Assembly: GCF_026240905.1 (NCBI RefSeq)
Contig: NZ_JAPEVI010000003.1
Location: 186,001-250,000, forward strand
Length of the DNA: 64,000 bases
From: Roseibium salinum
GTDB taxonomy: Bacteria; Pseudomonadota; Alphaproteobacteria; Rhizobiales; Stappiaceae
Direction of reading: 5' to 3'
Position 1 is the first letter of the stretch. Each line of letters opens with the position of its first letter. The translations under genes were made by a program, and so were the position numbers. The notes beneath the pieces were generated by a model. That model had not been told where the DNA came from. It was given only the letters and a program-made list of their open reading frames with translations, and did no database searches. Of this stretch, positions 33,296 through 42,433 are shown one piece after another.

Positions 33296-34291
33296 ATGCT
33301 GCAATCTCGTTTCCTGACCAAGGCCGGACTCCATCTGGCCGCCGCTGCCGCTTTCAGCGTGGCCGGTTTCACCGCGGTTTCCGCCCAAACCAAGTGGGAT
33401 ATGCCGACGCCCTATGGTGACAGCAACTTCCACACTCAGAACATTGCCGCTTTTGCCGAAGATGTGAAAGAGAGAACCGATGGTTCGCTTACCATCCAGA
33501 TCCACTCTGCCGGGTCACTCTTTAAGCATCCGGAAATCAAGAATGCGGTGCGCAAGGGCCTGGCGCCGATTGGCGAAATCCTGATCTCGCGTCTTTCGAA
33601 TGAAGATGCTGTGTTCGGTGTCGACTCCGTTCCCTTCCTGGCGCCGTCCTACGATCAGGCCTGGAAGCTCTATCAGGCTTCAAAACCTGCGTTGGAAGAA
33701 AAATTGGGCGAGCAGGGCCTGCAACTGCTTTACGCCGTGCCGTGGCCGCCGCAGGGGATCTATGCCAAGAAAGAAATCACCAAGGTCGAGGACATGCAGG
33801 GCCTGAAATTCCGCGCGTATAATGCCGCGACGGAACGGCTTGCCCAGTTGGCCGGTGCCGTGCCGACCCAGGTCGAAGTGCCGGACCTCCCGACCGCGTT
33901 CTCCACTGGCCGCGTGGAAGCCATGATCACCTCGCCCTCCACCGGGGCAAATTCCAAGGCCTGGGACTTCCTGACCCATTATCACGACACCGAGGCCTGG
34001 CTGCCGCAGAACATGGTCTTCGTCAACAAGACCGCGTTTGACGCCCTGAGCGACGCCGAGAAGACGGCCGTTCTGGAAGCTGCTGCCGAAGCTGAACAGC
34101 GCGGCTGGGAGGCTTCCAAGGTGGAAACCAAGACCCAGACAGATGTCCTTGCCGAAAACGGCATAACCGTTGTGGAGCCGAGCAGCGAACTGATCCAGGG
34201 CCTGGCCGCTATCGGCGAGACCATGGCCGCCGAATGGCAGGCGGAAGCCGGCGACGCCGGCGCAGCTATTCTCGAAGCGTACAAGAACTAA
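33296..34291 (+). CDS. dctP: TRAP transporter substrate-binding protein (DctP family)
   Basis: 331 aa, ATG at 33296 with AAGAGGAG upstream. A Sec signal peptide (to about A-V-S-A at residue 30) is followed by the mature periplasmic domain starting T-K-W-D-M-P-T-P-Y-G. Features of the family are visible: F-A-E-D-V-K-E-R-T-D-G-S-L, the L-K-F-R-A-Y-N-A arginine segment that usually contacts a carboxylate, and P-D-L-P-T-A-F-S-T-G-R-V-E. It should bind an organic anion and hand it to the membrane subunits encoded next. A GC hairpin (34302-34325) lies between it and dctQ and would raise its level relative to the membrane subunits. Confidence 0.88.
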   Translation: MLQSRFLTKAGLHLAAAAAFSVAGFTAVSAQTKWDMPTPYGDSNFHTQNIAAFAEDVKERTDGSLTIQIHSAGSLFKHPEIKNAVRKGLAPIGEILISRLSNEDAVFGVDSVPFLAPSYDQAWKLYQASKPALEEKLGEQGLQLLYAVPWPPQGIYAKKEITKVEDMQGLKFRAYNAATERLAQLAGAVPTQVEVPDLPTAFSTGRVEAMITSPSTGANSKAWDFLTHYHDTEAWLPQNMVFVNKTAFDALSDAEKTAVLEAAAEAEQRGWEASKVETKTQTDVLAENGITVVEPSSELIQGLAAIGETMAAEWQAEAGDAGAAILEAYKN

Positions 34292-34301
34292 AAAAGCAAA
34301 G

Positions 34302-34325
34302 GCGCCGGGCTCGTTCGCCCGGCGC
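34302..34325 (+). terminator. Hairpin between dctP and dctQ (attenuator)
   Basis: Perfect 9-bp GC stem (34302-34310 with 34317-34325), a TCGTTC loop and no T tract. Probably a partial terminator or RNA-stabilising hairpin that keeps binding-protein mRNA in excess. Confidence 0.6.
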
Positions 34326-34364
34326 TCCATGCTCAGCTAGCTGCATATCCGGTAGGGGAAACCG

Positions 34365-34922
34365 ATGCGAAAGGCACTTAATTCGCTTTATAAAGCGTCA
34401 ACGGTCCTGGCTGCCTGTTGTCTGGTCGTTATTGCAAGTCTTGTGGCCTTTCAGGTGCTCGGGCGAATGCTCGACGGGGCAAGAAAGATGATCGGCCTCG
34501 AACCTCTTGGCCTGCTGGTGCCATCACTTGCCGAAATCGCCGGATTCCTGCTGGTCGGGGCCTCGTTCCTGGCGCTGGCCGGGACCTTGCGCAACGGCGA
34601 CCATATCCGGGTATCCATCCTGCTGCAGGCGGTCCCGCCAGGGGCTGCACGCTATCTCAATGTCTGGGCGATCGCCGTGGCGCTGGCCCTTGCCGGCTAC
34701 TTCACCTGGCATGCAGGTGCGCTGGCCTATGACAGCTATCTCTACAACGAAGTCTCTTTCGGCATCATCCCGATCCCTCTTGTCTTCCCGCAATCGGTGA
34801 TGACCTTCGGACTGCTGGTATTCACGGCCGCGCTTCTGGATGATCTGGTCGCGGCGTTGACAGGTGATGCACCGAGTTTTGAAACCGCCAGCAAAGACGA
34901 TCCGATCGAGGGGAGGGAATAA
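34365..34922 (+). CDS. dctQ: TRAP transporter small membrane subunit (DctQ)
   Basis: 185 aa with four hydrophobic helices (~residues 12-35, 50-70, 92-112, 135-155), the usual layout. G-A-S-F-L-A-L-A-G-T-L-R-N-G-D-H-I-R-V is the conserved second helix and loop of DctQ proteins. It forms the inner-membrane complex with DctM. The stop codon shares its last base with the dctM start, so the two are translationally coupled. The C-terminal ~30 residues are acidic and cytoplasmic. Confidence 0.85.
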   Translation: MRKALNSLYKASTVLAACCLVVIASLVAFQVLGRMLDGARKMIGLEPLGLLVPSLAEIAGFLLVGASFLALAGTLRNGDHIRVSILLQAVPPGAARYLNVWAIAVALALAGYFTWHAGALAYDSYLYNEVSFGIIPIPLVFPQSVMTFGLLVFTAALLDDLVAALTGDAPSFETASKDDPIEGRE

Positions 34923-36226
34923 TGGATCTCTCGTTGATCGCATTCGTTCTCGGACTTGGCATGCTGGCAGCGCTCGCCACCGGCATCTGGGTGGCCGTCG
35001 CTCTGTTTGCCATGGCTCTTGCCGCAATGATGGCGCTGGTCTCCGTTCCGACCGGCCCGGTCCTGGCGACCACGGTCTGGGGAGCCGCAAACTCCTGGGA
35101 CCTGACCGCCCTGCCGATGTTCATCTGGATGGGAGAGATCCTGTTCCGTTCGCGCCTGTCGGAAGACATGTTTGCCGGTCTGTCGCCCTGGATGCGCAAT
35201 TTGCCGGGCCGGATACTGCATGTGAACATTCTGGGATGCGGAATTTTTGCCGCCGTCTCCGGTTCCTCCGCAGCGACCACCGCCACGATCGGGCGCATGT
35301 CGTTGCCCGAGTTGAAGCAGCGCGGCTATGACGAGCGCATGGCGATCGGGACGCTTGCTGGCTCGGGCACGCTCGGTCTTCTCATTCCGCCCTCCATCAT
35401 CCTGATCGTTTATGGCGCGGCGACCGAACAATCGATCGCGCGCCTGTTCATGGCCGGCGTTCTTCCCGGTGCCATGCTGTGTCTTTTATTCATGGGGTAT
35501 GTCGCTGTCTGGGCGGTTTTGAATCGGCACAAGATGCCGCCGAAGGAGGAAGAGGTCCCCTTCGTTGAGCGGCTCAGGGCAACCCGCCGGCTGTTCCCGG
35601 TTATCGGGCTCATCATCGGCGTGATCGGTTCCATCTATGCCGGGCTTGCGTCGCCGACCGAAGCTGCCGCCATCGGCGTGATGCTGTCGCTGGTCCTGTC
35701 CTGGGTTTCGGGAACCTTGAACCGGGACAGCTTCGCCAGTGCGCTGATGGGGGCAACCCGCACGTCCTGCATGATCGCCTTCATCCTGGCCGGCGCCTCG
35801 TTTCTGACGGTCGCCATGGGATATACGGGAATTCCCCGGGAATTGGCTGCCTGGATCGGTTCCTTCAACCTGTCGCCTTATGCGCTCCTGGTTGCCTTGA
35901 CGCTGTTCTTTGTCGTGCTGGGCTGCTTTCTGGACGGGATCTCAGTTGTCGTTCTGACGACTTCCGTGATCCTGCCCATGGTGGAACAGGCCGGTCTTGA
36001 CCTTATCTGGTTCGGAATTTACCTGGTGCTCGTGGTGGAGATGAGCCAGATCACACCACCTGTCGGCTTCAACCTGTTTGTGCTCCAGGGTATGACCGGA
36101 CACAATATCTTCAAGGTGGCCCGGATGGCATTGCCGTTCTTCCTGTTGATGATCCTGGCTATTGTCCTGATTGTCAGCTTTCCCGGCTTGGCTCTTTGGC
36201 TGCCGCAGACGATGTTGAGCAATTAA
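34922..36226 (+). CDS. dctM: TRAP transporter large membrane subunit (DctM)
   Basis: 434 aa with about 12 hydrophobic segments. Family motifs include A-L-P-M-F-I-W-M-G-E, C-G-I-F-A-A-V-S-G-S-S-A-A-T-T-A-T-I-G, L-A-G-S-G-T-L-G-L-L-I-P-P-S and, near the end, Q-I-T-P-P-V-G-F-N-L-F-V. It is the sodium-coupled translocation subunit working with DctP and DctQ. It is intact and of normal length. The regulator gene follows after ~40 bases. Confidence 0.9.
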   Translation: MDLSLIAFVLGLGMLAALATGIWVAVALFAMALAAMMALVSVPTGPVLATTVWGAANSWDLTALPMFIWMGEILFRSRLSEDMFAGLSPWMRNLPGRILHVNILGCGIFAAVSGSSAATTATIGRMSLPELKQRGYDERMAIGTLAGSGTLGLLIPPSIILIVYGAATEQSIARLFMAGVLPGAMLCLLFMGYVAVWAVLNRHKMPPKEEEVPFVERLRATRRLFPVIGLIIGVIGSIYAGLASPTEAAAIGVMLSLVLSWVSGTLNRDSFASALMGATRTSCMIAFILAGASFLTVAMGYTGIPRELAAWIGSFNLSPYALLVALTLFFVVLGCFLDGISVVVLTTSVILPMVEQAGLDLIWFGIYLVLVVEMSQITPPVGFNLFVLQGMTGHNIFKVARMALPFFLLMILAIVLIVSFPGLALWLPQTMLSN

Positions 36227-36265
36227 CCCAGGGCCCATGGAGTGGCCCGTGCCGGAGGTCTGGAA

Positions 36266-36814
36266 TTGACGGAAAAGCCTGACCCGAAATCCCCCGTGAA
36301 TTCGGAGACGCCCATCGGCCCGGTCGTCTCGGCGGCGCACCTGGCTTCAGGTGCGATGCCGGCTCTGTCCGAGATCGAGTTTGCGGTCACGATGATGGTG
36401 AATGCCTATCACCGCTGGATGGTGCGCTGCATGGCGGCAAGCGGATCGGAAGGGCTGGGACCGTTGGATGTGCTCGTGCTGCATTCCGTCAATCACCGGG
36501 GCCGGGCAAAGACATTATCAGACATCTGCCTCGTACTGAACATCGAAGACACCCACACGGTGACCTATGCCCTCAAGAAACTGGAAAAGGCCGGGCTGAT
36601 CTCGTCCGGCCGCAGGCGCAAGGAAAAGACGGCCGAGATCACGGCCAGCGGCGAGAAGGCCTGTCTTGAATACAGGCGCCTGCGTGAAGCCCTTCTCGTG
36701 GAGCCCATGAAGGCGCTGGGCCTCGATGAGGGAGAGCTCTCCCGTCTTGCAGCAACGCTCCGGCTGGTTTCCGGAAATTACGACCAGGCTGCCCGCGCCG
36801 CCGCCGCCATGTGA
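36266..36814 (+). CDS. Winged-helix MarR-type regulator (COG5631 type)
   Basis: 182 aa from the TTG at 36266, which has GGAGG eight bases upstream; a GTG at 36242 without a Shine-Dalgarno is the alternative. The core shows P-I-G-P-V-V-S-A-A-H-L-A-S, then a winged helix: L-G-P-L-D-V-L-V-L-H-S-V-N-H-R, L-S-D-I-C-x-x-L-N-I-E-D-T-H-T-V-T-Y-A-L-K-K-L-E-K-A-G-L (recognition helix) and the wing around G-R-R-R-K-E-K-T. Proteins of this kind are often encoded beside TRAP or amidohydrolase genes. It is probably the local regulator of this operon and, through the shared palindrome, of the hydantoinase gene. That link is inferred. Confidence 0.75.
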   Translation: MTEKPDPKSPVNSETPIGPVVSAAHLASGAMPALSEIEFAVTMMVNAYHRWMVRCMAASGSEGLGPLDVLVLHSVNHRGRAKTLSDICLVLNIEDTHTVTYALKKLEKAGLISSGRRRKEKTAEITASGEKACLEYRRLREALLVEPMKALGLDEGELSRLAATLRLVSGNYDQAARAAAAM

Positions 36815-36845
36815 GCATTGCCAAGGGGGCCTGCTCCGTTTCGTG

Positions 36846-36873
36846 TTGAATATTGCAAAATTTCTTGTAGTAT
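36846..36873 (+). promoter_or_regulatory. arsR promoter, possibly giving a leaderless mRNA
   Basis: TTGAAT at 36846-36851 and TAGTAT at 36868-36873 with 16 bases between. The expected start of transcription is at or next to the arsR ATG (36880), and no Shine-Dalgarno is present. The AT-rich core between the boxes would be the ArsR operator. Confidence 0.5.
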
Positions 36874-36879
36874 CGAATT

Positions 36880-37209
36880 ATGAAGGATCACGATGCCGTT
36901 GCCGCGCTCGGTGCGCTTGCTCAGGAGGACCGCCTTGCCGCATTCCGCCTGTTGATGATGGAGGGGCCGCTGGGGCTTCCTTCCGGAACGATCGCCGACC
37001 GGCTGAATATCCAACCGACCCGCATGTCCTTTCACCTGACGGCGCTGGAGCGCGCGGGGCTGCTCACCACGCGGCGGGAAGGGCGGCACATTCGCTACGC
37101 GGTCGATTACGCACGGATGAGGGACCTCCTGACCTTCCTGATGGAAGATTGCTGCGGCGGCAATCCCGCGGTCTGCAATCTTGCCAGCGGCGAATTCACC
37201 AAGACCTAG
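36880..37209 (+). CDS. arsR: ArsR-family arsenite-responsive repressor
   Basis: 109 aa, winged helix: A-L-A-Q-E-D-R-L-A-A-F-R-L-L-M, recognition helix Q-P-T-R-M-S-F-H-L-T-A-L-E-R-A-G-L and wing R-R-E-G-R-H-I-R-Y. The classic E-L-C-V-C-D-L metal site in the recognition helix is absent. Instead Cys91, Cys92 and Cys99 lie near the C-terminus (C-C-G-G-N-P-A-V-C). This resembles the arsenite site of the Acidithiobacillus-type ArsR, so arsenite sensing is likely through the C-terminal cysteines. It represses its own operon, arsR-arsC-arsH, when arsenite is absent. No Shine-Dalgarno is seen, so it may be translated from a leaderless mRNA. Confidence 0.82.
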   Translation: MKDHDAVAALGALAQEDRLAAFRLLMMEGPLGLPSGTIADRLNIQPTRMSFHLTALERAGLLTTRREGRHIRYAVDYARMRDLLTFLMEDCCGGNPAVCNLASGEFTKT

Positions 37210-37231
37210 GCCTTTGACAGGACTCCAAACC

Positions 37232-37645
37232 ATGACCGTCACGATCTATCACAATCCCAAATGCGGGACGTCCCGCAATACGCTGGAAATGATCCGCAAA
37301 TCCGGCGTGGAGCCGCAGATCATCGAATACCTGAAGACTCCGCCGAGCCGTGATGAGCTTGTTTCGTTGATCGAGCGGATGAACGTGCCGGTCCGCGATC
37401 TTCTGCGCCAGAAGGGAACACCCTATGTTGAACTCGGCCTGGGGGACGGCAAGTGGTCCGACGATCAGTTGATCGATTTCATGATCGAGCATCCTATCCT
37501 GATCAACAGGCCGATCGTCGTATCGGAAAAAGGCGTTCGCTTGTGCCGGCCCTCCGAAGAGGTCATTGATCTGCTGCGGGGCGACATCGGATCCTTCACC
37601 AAGGAAGACGGTGAAGTGGTGACTTCCGGAGCATCGGATGGCTGA
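37232..37645 (+). CDS. arsC: Arsenate reductase, glutaredoxin-dependent
   Basis: 137 aa; the ATG at 37232 lies 22 bases after arsR. The catalytic motif H-N-P-K-C-G-T-S-R has Cys11 as nucleophile and the following Arg for arsenate binding. L-K-T-P-P-S, R-x-K-G-T-P-Y, and [10 protein letters not shown] with the conserved Arg before P are family features. It reduces arsenate to arsenite in the cytoplasm with glutathione and glutaredoxin. Upstream in-frame starts within arsR add a low-quality N-terminus and are rejected. It overlaps arsH by 8 bases. Confidence 0.92.
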   Translation: MTVTIYHNPKCGTSRNTLEMIRKSGVEPQIIEYLKTPPSRDELVSLIERMNVPVRDLLRQKGTPYVELGLGDGKWSDDQLIDFMIEHPILINRPIVVSEKGVRLCRPSEEVIDLLRGDIGSFTKEDGEVVTSGASDG

Positions 37646-38357
37646 GCTGGATATCGCAGGAAACGACCTGCGCAATGTGAGCGCGCAGGACTTCAATCCC
37701 ATCGCGGCCGACCGGCTGCAAACACCGCCGCGTGTCCTGTTGCTCTATGGATCCTTGCGGGAGCGCTCCTACAGCCGCTTTCTGGCGCTGGAAGCCGAGC
37801 GTTTGCTCCAGGCCTTTGGCGCCGAGACCCGGATCTTCGACCCGTCCGGCCTGCCGCTACCGGATGACCAACCGTCTGATCACCCCAAGGTCGTGGAACT
37901 GAGGGACCTGTGCGCATGGTCAGAGGCACAGGTCTGGTGTTCCCCCGAGCGTCACGGCGCCATGACCGGGGTCATGAAATCCCAAATCGACTGGATTCCC
38001 TTGAGCGTCGGCGCCATCCGTCCCACACAGGGCAAGACGCTCGCCCTGATGCAGGTGTCCGGCGGATCACAATCCTTCAATGCGGTCAATCAGATGCGCA
38101 TTCTGGGGCGCTGGATGCGCATGGTGACGATCCCCAATCAGTCCTCTGTCCCGAGAGCCTATCAGGAGTTCGACGACGACGGCCGGATGAGGCCGTCACC
38201 GAACTATGATCGCGTCGTTGACGTGATGGAGGAGTTGATGAAGTTCACCTATCTTGTGCGCGGGCGCTCGGATTATCTCGTAGACCGTTATTCTGAGCGC
38301 AAGGCGGAAAGGGAAAAGCAGCTGCCGGCAGAAGCAGCCCGCAGCATTGCTAGCTGA
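37638..38357 (+). CDS. arsH: ArsH, NADPH-dependent FMN reductase of organoarsenical resistance
   Basis: 239 aa, normal ArsH length. The flavin-binding loop [11 protein letters not shown] lies near residues 38-48, [15 protein letters not shown] is the central hallmark, and [17 protein letters not shown] follows. ArsH proteins are flavoproteins that oxidise trivalent methylated or aromatic arsenicals and may reduce other substrates. The start overlaps the arsC end, so the two are coupled. No arsenite pump (Acr3 or ArsB) and no ArsM are in the operon. Confidence 0.92.
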   Translation: MAELDIAGNDLRNVSAQDFNPIAADRLQTPPRVLLLYGSLRERSYSRFLALEAERLLQAFGAETRIFDPSGLPLPDDQPSDHPKVVELRDLCAWSEAQVWCSPERHGAMTGVMKSQIDWIPLSVGAIRPTQGKTLALMQVSGGSQSFNAVNQMRILGRWMRMVTIPNQSSVPRAYQEFDDDGRMRPSPNYDRVVDVMEELMKFTYLVRGRSDYLVDRYSERKAEREKQLPAEAARSIAS

Positions 38358-38513
38358 CGCTGCGGGCGAGCTCGTTGCTAAATTCGACACCGGTCCCGAT
38401 CCAGGCGCCGAGCGCAGTTCCGCCGGCAAGGGAGTCTCCGAGGCATCGGGGCGAGCTCGTTGCGAGGCAACGGCAGGGGCAAGCCGGCGGACGTCCGGGT
38501 TGGTTCGCGGTTT

Positions 38514-40724
38514 TCACCCTGTCGACGGATATTGTGAATAAGGAACGGTCGCCTGCTCCTCATCCTGGATATCGGCCAACTCATCTGAAGAAGGAGCGGG
38601 CGCGCCGATGGCTCGCGCGCTTCGGGCCAGTTCCGGTGAAAGCGTTATCTTCTTCGGATAGGCGTCGGGGGACTGGGGTCTCAAGATACGGCTCCGGCCG
38701 GTTCCGTCAAACGGGAAAACCGGACTGCTGGCCTCGTGTTTCTCGACGCTGTCGGGCCTGCCGAACATGAAGCCCTGTACGAGATCACAGCCTGCCGCTC
38801 TCAGGAGGATTGCCTGTTCTTCCGTTTCGACGCCTTCCGCAGTGATGGTGACATCGAGGGAGCGGCCAAGGCCGATGATCGAGGTGACGATCGCATCCGT
38901 GCTCGTGGCCTTGCCGAGGTTCTGGACGAATGATTTGTCGATCTTGATCTTGTCGAAGGGAAAGAGGCTCAGATAGCTCAGGGAAGAATAGCCGGTTCCG
39001 AAGTCATCCATCGCGATCGAGACACCCATGTCGCGGATTTCGCGCAGCGTTTCGATCACGGCTTCCGTGTTGGAGATGAGCAGGCTTTCGGTTATCTCGA
39101 TCTCCAGGCGTCCCGGGTCGAGCCGTGAATTGCGAAGCGCCTGGGCCACCCGTTTATGGGTCTCGCCGGCGATGAATTGTGCCGGCGAGACATTTACCGC
39201 AATACGGCGGTTCTGGTCCTGCCACATGGCCGCTTCCCGGCAGGCCCGGTTAAGCACCCAGGTCCCGATCTCCTGAATAAGTCCGGTATCTTCCGCGACC
39301 GGGATGAAGACATCCGGCTTGATCGTGCCCTTTTCCGGGTGATCCCAGCGGATGAGCGCTTCGTACCCTTTCAGTTCGCCGTCTCTCAGGGAATATTGCG
39401 GTTGGTAGAGAAGCCTGAACTGGTCATATTTGAGGGCCTTGATCAGACCGGCTTCCACTTCCTTGCGCTTCTGGGCGTCGGAGTCCAGCTCCGGCGTGTA
39501 CCAGGAAAAGGTCGACCGGCCGCTGTGTTTTGCCCGGTAGAGCGCAAGGTCCGCGCAATGAAGCAAACGGGACGAGCGCCAGGAGCCGTCCGTGGCGCGG
39601 GCGATGCCGATGGATAGGGAAAGCTTGATTTCCCTTCCATCGATCAGGCACGGAGCTCCCGTCGCGGCGATCATATCCGCCGCCAATCGAGTCATGCGCG
39701 CGGGATCGGACATCGTGGTGATCAGGACAGCGAATTCATCGCCCGACAGGCGGGCCACGAGATGGTTGTCGAAGACGGCCTTCAGGCGTTCACTGACGAT
39801 CTGCAAAAAGACATCGCCGATCCCGTGACCGTGGGTATCGTTGATCTCCTTGAACTTGTCGACGTCGATCAGCATGACGCCCAGGTTGGACGCCTTTGCC
39901 TGCGCCAGCCGCAGTGCCTCCGTCAGCCTGGCGTTGAAGACCGCGCGATTGGGAAGGCCGGTCAGAGCGTCGTGATGGGCGAGATAGTGAATGTCCCGGT
40001 TGGTTCTGACCTTATCGTAGTACCCCAACCAGAGTATGATCGCCGCGATTGCGAAGGACGCCAGGCACAAGACGCCGACTGCCGCGCTGATTGTCCAGAT
40101 CAAAGGGCCCAGTTCCGACAGAAGCGTCGACTGATCCACCAGCAGCAGCAGTTGCGGCGTCGCCGGGCCGGCGTCTGCCGGCCGGTATGCAATGACGGCA
40201 TTGGGGCCAAATTTTCCGTGCCAGGTCACTTCCGGAACCACTGCCAGTCCCGTCGATCCGAGCACCGCCCGTGTTCTGTTCAACGTATCGGTCGACAGGA
40301 AACGCTTCTCGCCGGTCCAGGACGCCGGGAGCGAATTTGCGCTGCTCGGGGCGCCTGCGTTCGGCGCTGCAGGCAGGAGAAGCGCTGCGTCCAGAGCGAT
40401 GGTGCCGGTGCTTTCATCCTGAAACAGGCGTTTCAGCGCTTTTATTGCCGCAAGATCGTGAACAGCGTCATCAGGGCTCGACAGGCGCAACCCGGCGACG
40501 GATGCCGGCGTCGCCGGCCTCTCGTTGGTCGCGGCGAGTATCTCCGCGACGGCCTGTTCCTGCGGCAGAAAACTGTGCTCCAGACCGCGCACCAGGAGCC
40601 AGTAGGTCAGCAGGCGGTTACTGGCATAGATCCCCAGCGCCAGTGTCAGCATGAGTGACATGGAAATGAGGAAAATCGCAATATTGCTTCTGACCGGGAA
40701 CGTCGCCATCCAGTATGGAACCAT
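38514..40724 (-). CDS. Membrane-bound GGDEF-EAL cyclic-di-GMP enzyme
   Basis: 736 aa. The N-terminal helix (~residues 15-35), a ~150-residue periplasmic sensor region and a second helix (~205-230) anchor it in the inner membrane. The GGDEF domain (~245-410) has S-G-D-E-F in place of G-G-D-E-F, and the metal-binding D-V-D-K-F is present. The EAL domain (~425-675) keeps Y-E-A-L-I-R-W, E-I-T-E-S, D-D-F-G-T-G-Y-S-S-L and K-I-D-K-S-F, the catalytic set. It is likely an active phosphodiesterase, with a GGDEF domain that may still cyclise or only bind GTP. The exact start is uncertain (another ATG five codons later). The C-terminal ~60 residues are disordered. Confidence 0.88.
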   Translation of the reverse strand: MVPYWMATFPVRSNIAIFLISMSLMLTLALGIYASNRLLTYWLLVRGLEHSFLPQEQAVAEILAATNERPATPASVAGLRLSSPDDAVHDLAAIKALKRLFQDESTGTIALDAALLLPAAPNAGAPSSANSLPASWTGEKRFLSTDTLNRTRAVLGSTGLAVVPEVTWHGKFGPNAVIAYRPADAGPATPQLLLLVDQSTLLSELGPLIWTISAAVGVLCLASFAIAAIILWLGYYDKVRTNRDIHYLAHHDALTGLPNRAVFNARLTEALRLAQAKASNLGVMLIDVDKFKEINDTHGHGIGDVFLQIVSERLKAVFDNHLVARLSGDEFAVLITTMSDPARMTRLAADMIAATGAPCLIDGREIKLSLSIGIARATDGSWRSSRLLHCADLALYRAKHSGRSTFSWYTPELDSDAQKRKEVEAGLIKALKYDQFRLLYQPQYSLRDGELKGYEALIRWDHPEKGTIKPDVFIPVAEDTGLIQEIGTWVLNRACREAAMWQDQNRRIAVNVSPAQFIAGETHKRVAQALRNSRLDPGRLEIEITESLLISNTEAVIETLREIRDMGVSIAMDDFGTGYSSLSYLSLFPFDKIKIDKSFVQNLGKATSTDAIVTSIIGLGRSLDVTITAEGVETEEQAILLRAAGCDLVQGFMFGRPDSVEKHEASSPVFPFDGTGRSRILRPQSPDAYPKKITLSPELARSARAIGAPAPSSDELADIQDEEQATVPYSQYPSTG

Positions 40725-40982
40725 CTTTCAAAAAGTGCCGTGCAAGACTAGGCTCAATTCCTTTAACCATCATGAATCTGCTCGATTCTCCGGCCTCGAA
40801 CAGACTGACGCAGCGGGATTTTCCGCCATTGTCAACGCCGTGATCCTCCGGCCGAAAGAGATCGGCTGCCTCTCCCTAGTCAAAGCGAAGCGGTGCCGAT
40901 AAGAGTGTCTGATTGAATTGATTCATCCGGGTGGAGATGGCGGGTTACGGTCTCCGGCTTCGGTCCCAGCAGGAGTTGACTG

Positions 40983-41675
40983 GTGAGCGTCTGGACCAGT
41001 ATCGGCAGTATCGTGAGCGCGGTTGGAACGGGCGGTGCGCAGATCGTCGACCGTCTTGTCCAGCTCGTGCTGGCACGCCCCGAGGGGACCAACAGTGTCG
41101 GCTTCACGGTCGCAATGATCGCTCTCTCCGCGAAGATGGCGAAAGCCGACGGTGTCGTGACCACCGACGAAGTCCTTGCTTTCAGGGAGTTGTTCGACGT
41201 CCCGCGCAGCGAGGAGAAGAACGTTGCCAGATTGTTCAACCTGGCCCAGGCGGACGTGGCCGGATTTGAGGTTTATGCCAAGAAGCTTGCCGATCTTTTC
41301 CCCTATGACCACAAGACGTTGCTCGACATCCTCGATGGGCTTTTTCACATTGCCAAGGCTGACGGCGTCGTTCACGAGAGCGAAATAGGCTATCTTTCGA
41401 GAGTGGCCGAAGTCTTCGGGCTGAGCGAACGCGAGTTCGCAAAAGTGCTGGCCCGGCATGTACGGGGAGACGGCAATCCTTACGATGTGCTTGGCATCGG
41501 ACCGGGGGCGAGTGTGGCGGAACTGAAGGCGCAGTACCGACGCGAGGTGCAGGAAACCCATCCGGATCGTCTGATTGCCAGAGGGGTTCCGGAGGAATTC
41601 GTCAGGATTGCAAATGACCGTCTCGTGGCACTCAACCAGGCTTGGGCGCAGATCTGCGCGGAAAGAGGTATATGA
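40983..41675 (+). CDS. DjlA-like TerB/J-domain co-chaperone
   Basis: 230 aa, start GTG at 40983. The N-terminal half is a TerB-like acidic helical domain (M-A-K-A-D-G-V-V-T-x-D-E and a second A-K-A-D-G-V-V-H-E-S-E), and the C-terminal half is a J domain with Y-D-V-L-G-I, Y-R-R-E-V-Q and the invariant His-Pro-Asp in T-H-P-D-R. Unlike E. coli DjlA, a clear membrane helix is missing. It should stimulate DnaK. The stop overlaps the next start (ATGA), tying it to the amidase, an arrangement common in this order. Confidence 0.85.
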   Translation: MSVWTSIGSIVSAVGTGGAQIVDRLVQLVLARPEGTNSVGFTVAMIALSAKMAKADGVVTTDEVLAFRELFDVPRSEEKNVARLFNLAQADVAGFEVYAKKLADLFPYDHKTLLDILDGLFHIAKADGVVHESEIGYLSRVAEVFGLSEREFAKVLARHVRGDGNPYDVLGIGPGASVAELKAQYRREVQETHPDRLIARGVPEEFVRIANDRLVALNQAWAQICAERGI

Positions 41676-42433
41676 GCGTCGCGACTGATACGGGAGTGAA
41701 AGCCAGGGTCCACCCGTCTCCAAATCACGGCGAACGCGCCCAGGGTGTGCCGATCGATATGGTGGTACTGCATTACACCGGTATGCCGACCGCCGAGGCG
41801 GCGCTGAAGAGGCTGTGCGACCCGCGCGCAGAGGTTTCCGCTCATTACCTGGTGGATGAGGATGGCAGCATCCTCCAGTGTGTGCCGGAGGCGCGGCGCG
41901 CCTGGCACGCGGGGCGGAGCTTCTGGAAGGGAGAAACCGATATCAATTCGCGGTCGATCGGCATCGAGATCGTCAATCCGGGCCATGAGCACGGCTACCG
42001 GGCGTTTCCTGAGGAGCAGGTCGATGCGGTCAGTCGGCTGGTGGCCGACGTTTGCCGCCGGCATGGCATTGATCCCTGGATGGTGCTTGGTCACTCCGAT
42101 ATCGCTCCCGAGCGGAAGCAGGACCCTGGCGAGCTGTTTCCATGGATCAGGCTGGCGGAAAAGAATGTCGGTGTCTACGTAGAACCTTTTCCCATCCGAT
42201 CCGGTCTGCTCATGCAGGAGGGCGACAGCGGGCAACCGGTGGAAGCGCTGCAGTCAATGCTGGCTCTTTATGGATACGACGTTGCCATTACGGGTGTTTT
42301 CGACAGACGGACCCAACTTGTCGTCGCCGCCTTTCAGAGGCACTTTCGGCCTCAAAAGGTGGATGGTATTGCCGATCAGTCCACGATCGAGACCCTCAAC
42401 GCTCTCCTGCGCAAACTGCCCAATTTTAGCTGA
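41672..42433 (+). CDS. AmpD-like N-acetylmuramoyl-L-alanine amidase with PG-binding domain
   Basis: 253 aa from the ATG at 41672 overlapping djlA; GAAAGAGG is the Shine-Dalgarno. The amidase_2 domain (~residues 10-165) keeps zinc ligands: His in V-V-L-H-Y-T-G, and the pair in G-H-S-D-I-A-P-E-R-K-x-D-P. A PG-binding repeat (~185-250) has G-D-S-G-x-P-V-E-A-L-Q and L-Y-G-Y-D, ending Q-S-T-I-E-T-L-N-A-L. No signal peptide is present, so it acts in the cytoplasm, recycling anhydromuropeptides; the extra PG-binding domain fits the AmiD-like relatives too. Confidence 0.85.
   Translation: MSVATDTGVKARVHPSPNHGERAQGVPIDMVVLHYTGMPTAEAALKRLCDPRAEVSAHYLVDEDGSILQCVPEARRAWHAGRSFWKGETDINSRSIGIEIVNPGHEHGYRAFPEEQVDAVSRLVADVCRRHGIDPWMVLGHSDIAPERKQDPGELFPWIRLAEKNVGVYVEPFPIRSGLLMQEGDSGQPVEALQSMLALYGYDVAITGVFDRRTQLVVAAFQRHFRPQKVDGIADQSTIETLNALLRKLPNFS

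Noticed and set aside
38364..38463. 15-base repeat GGGCGAGCTCGTTGC at 38364 and 38449
   Set aside because: Only two copies in a short GC-rich gap after arsH, no hairpin or gene association; probably chance or a small duplication.
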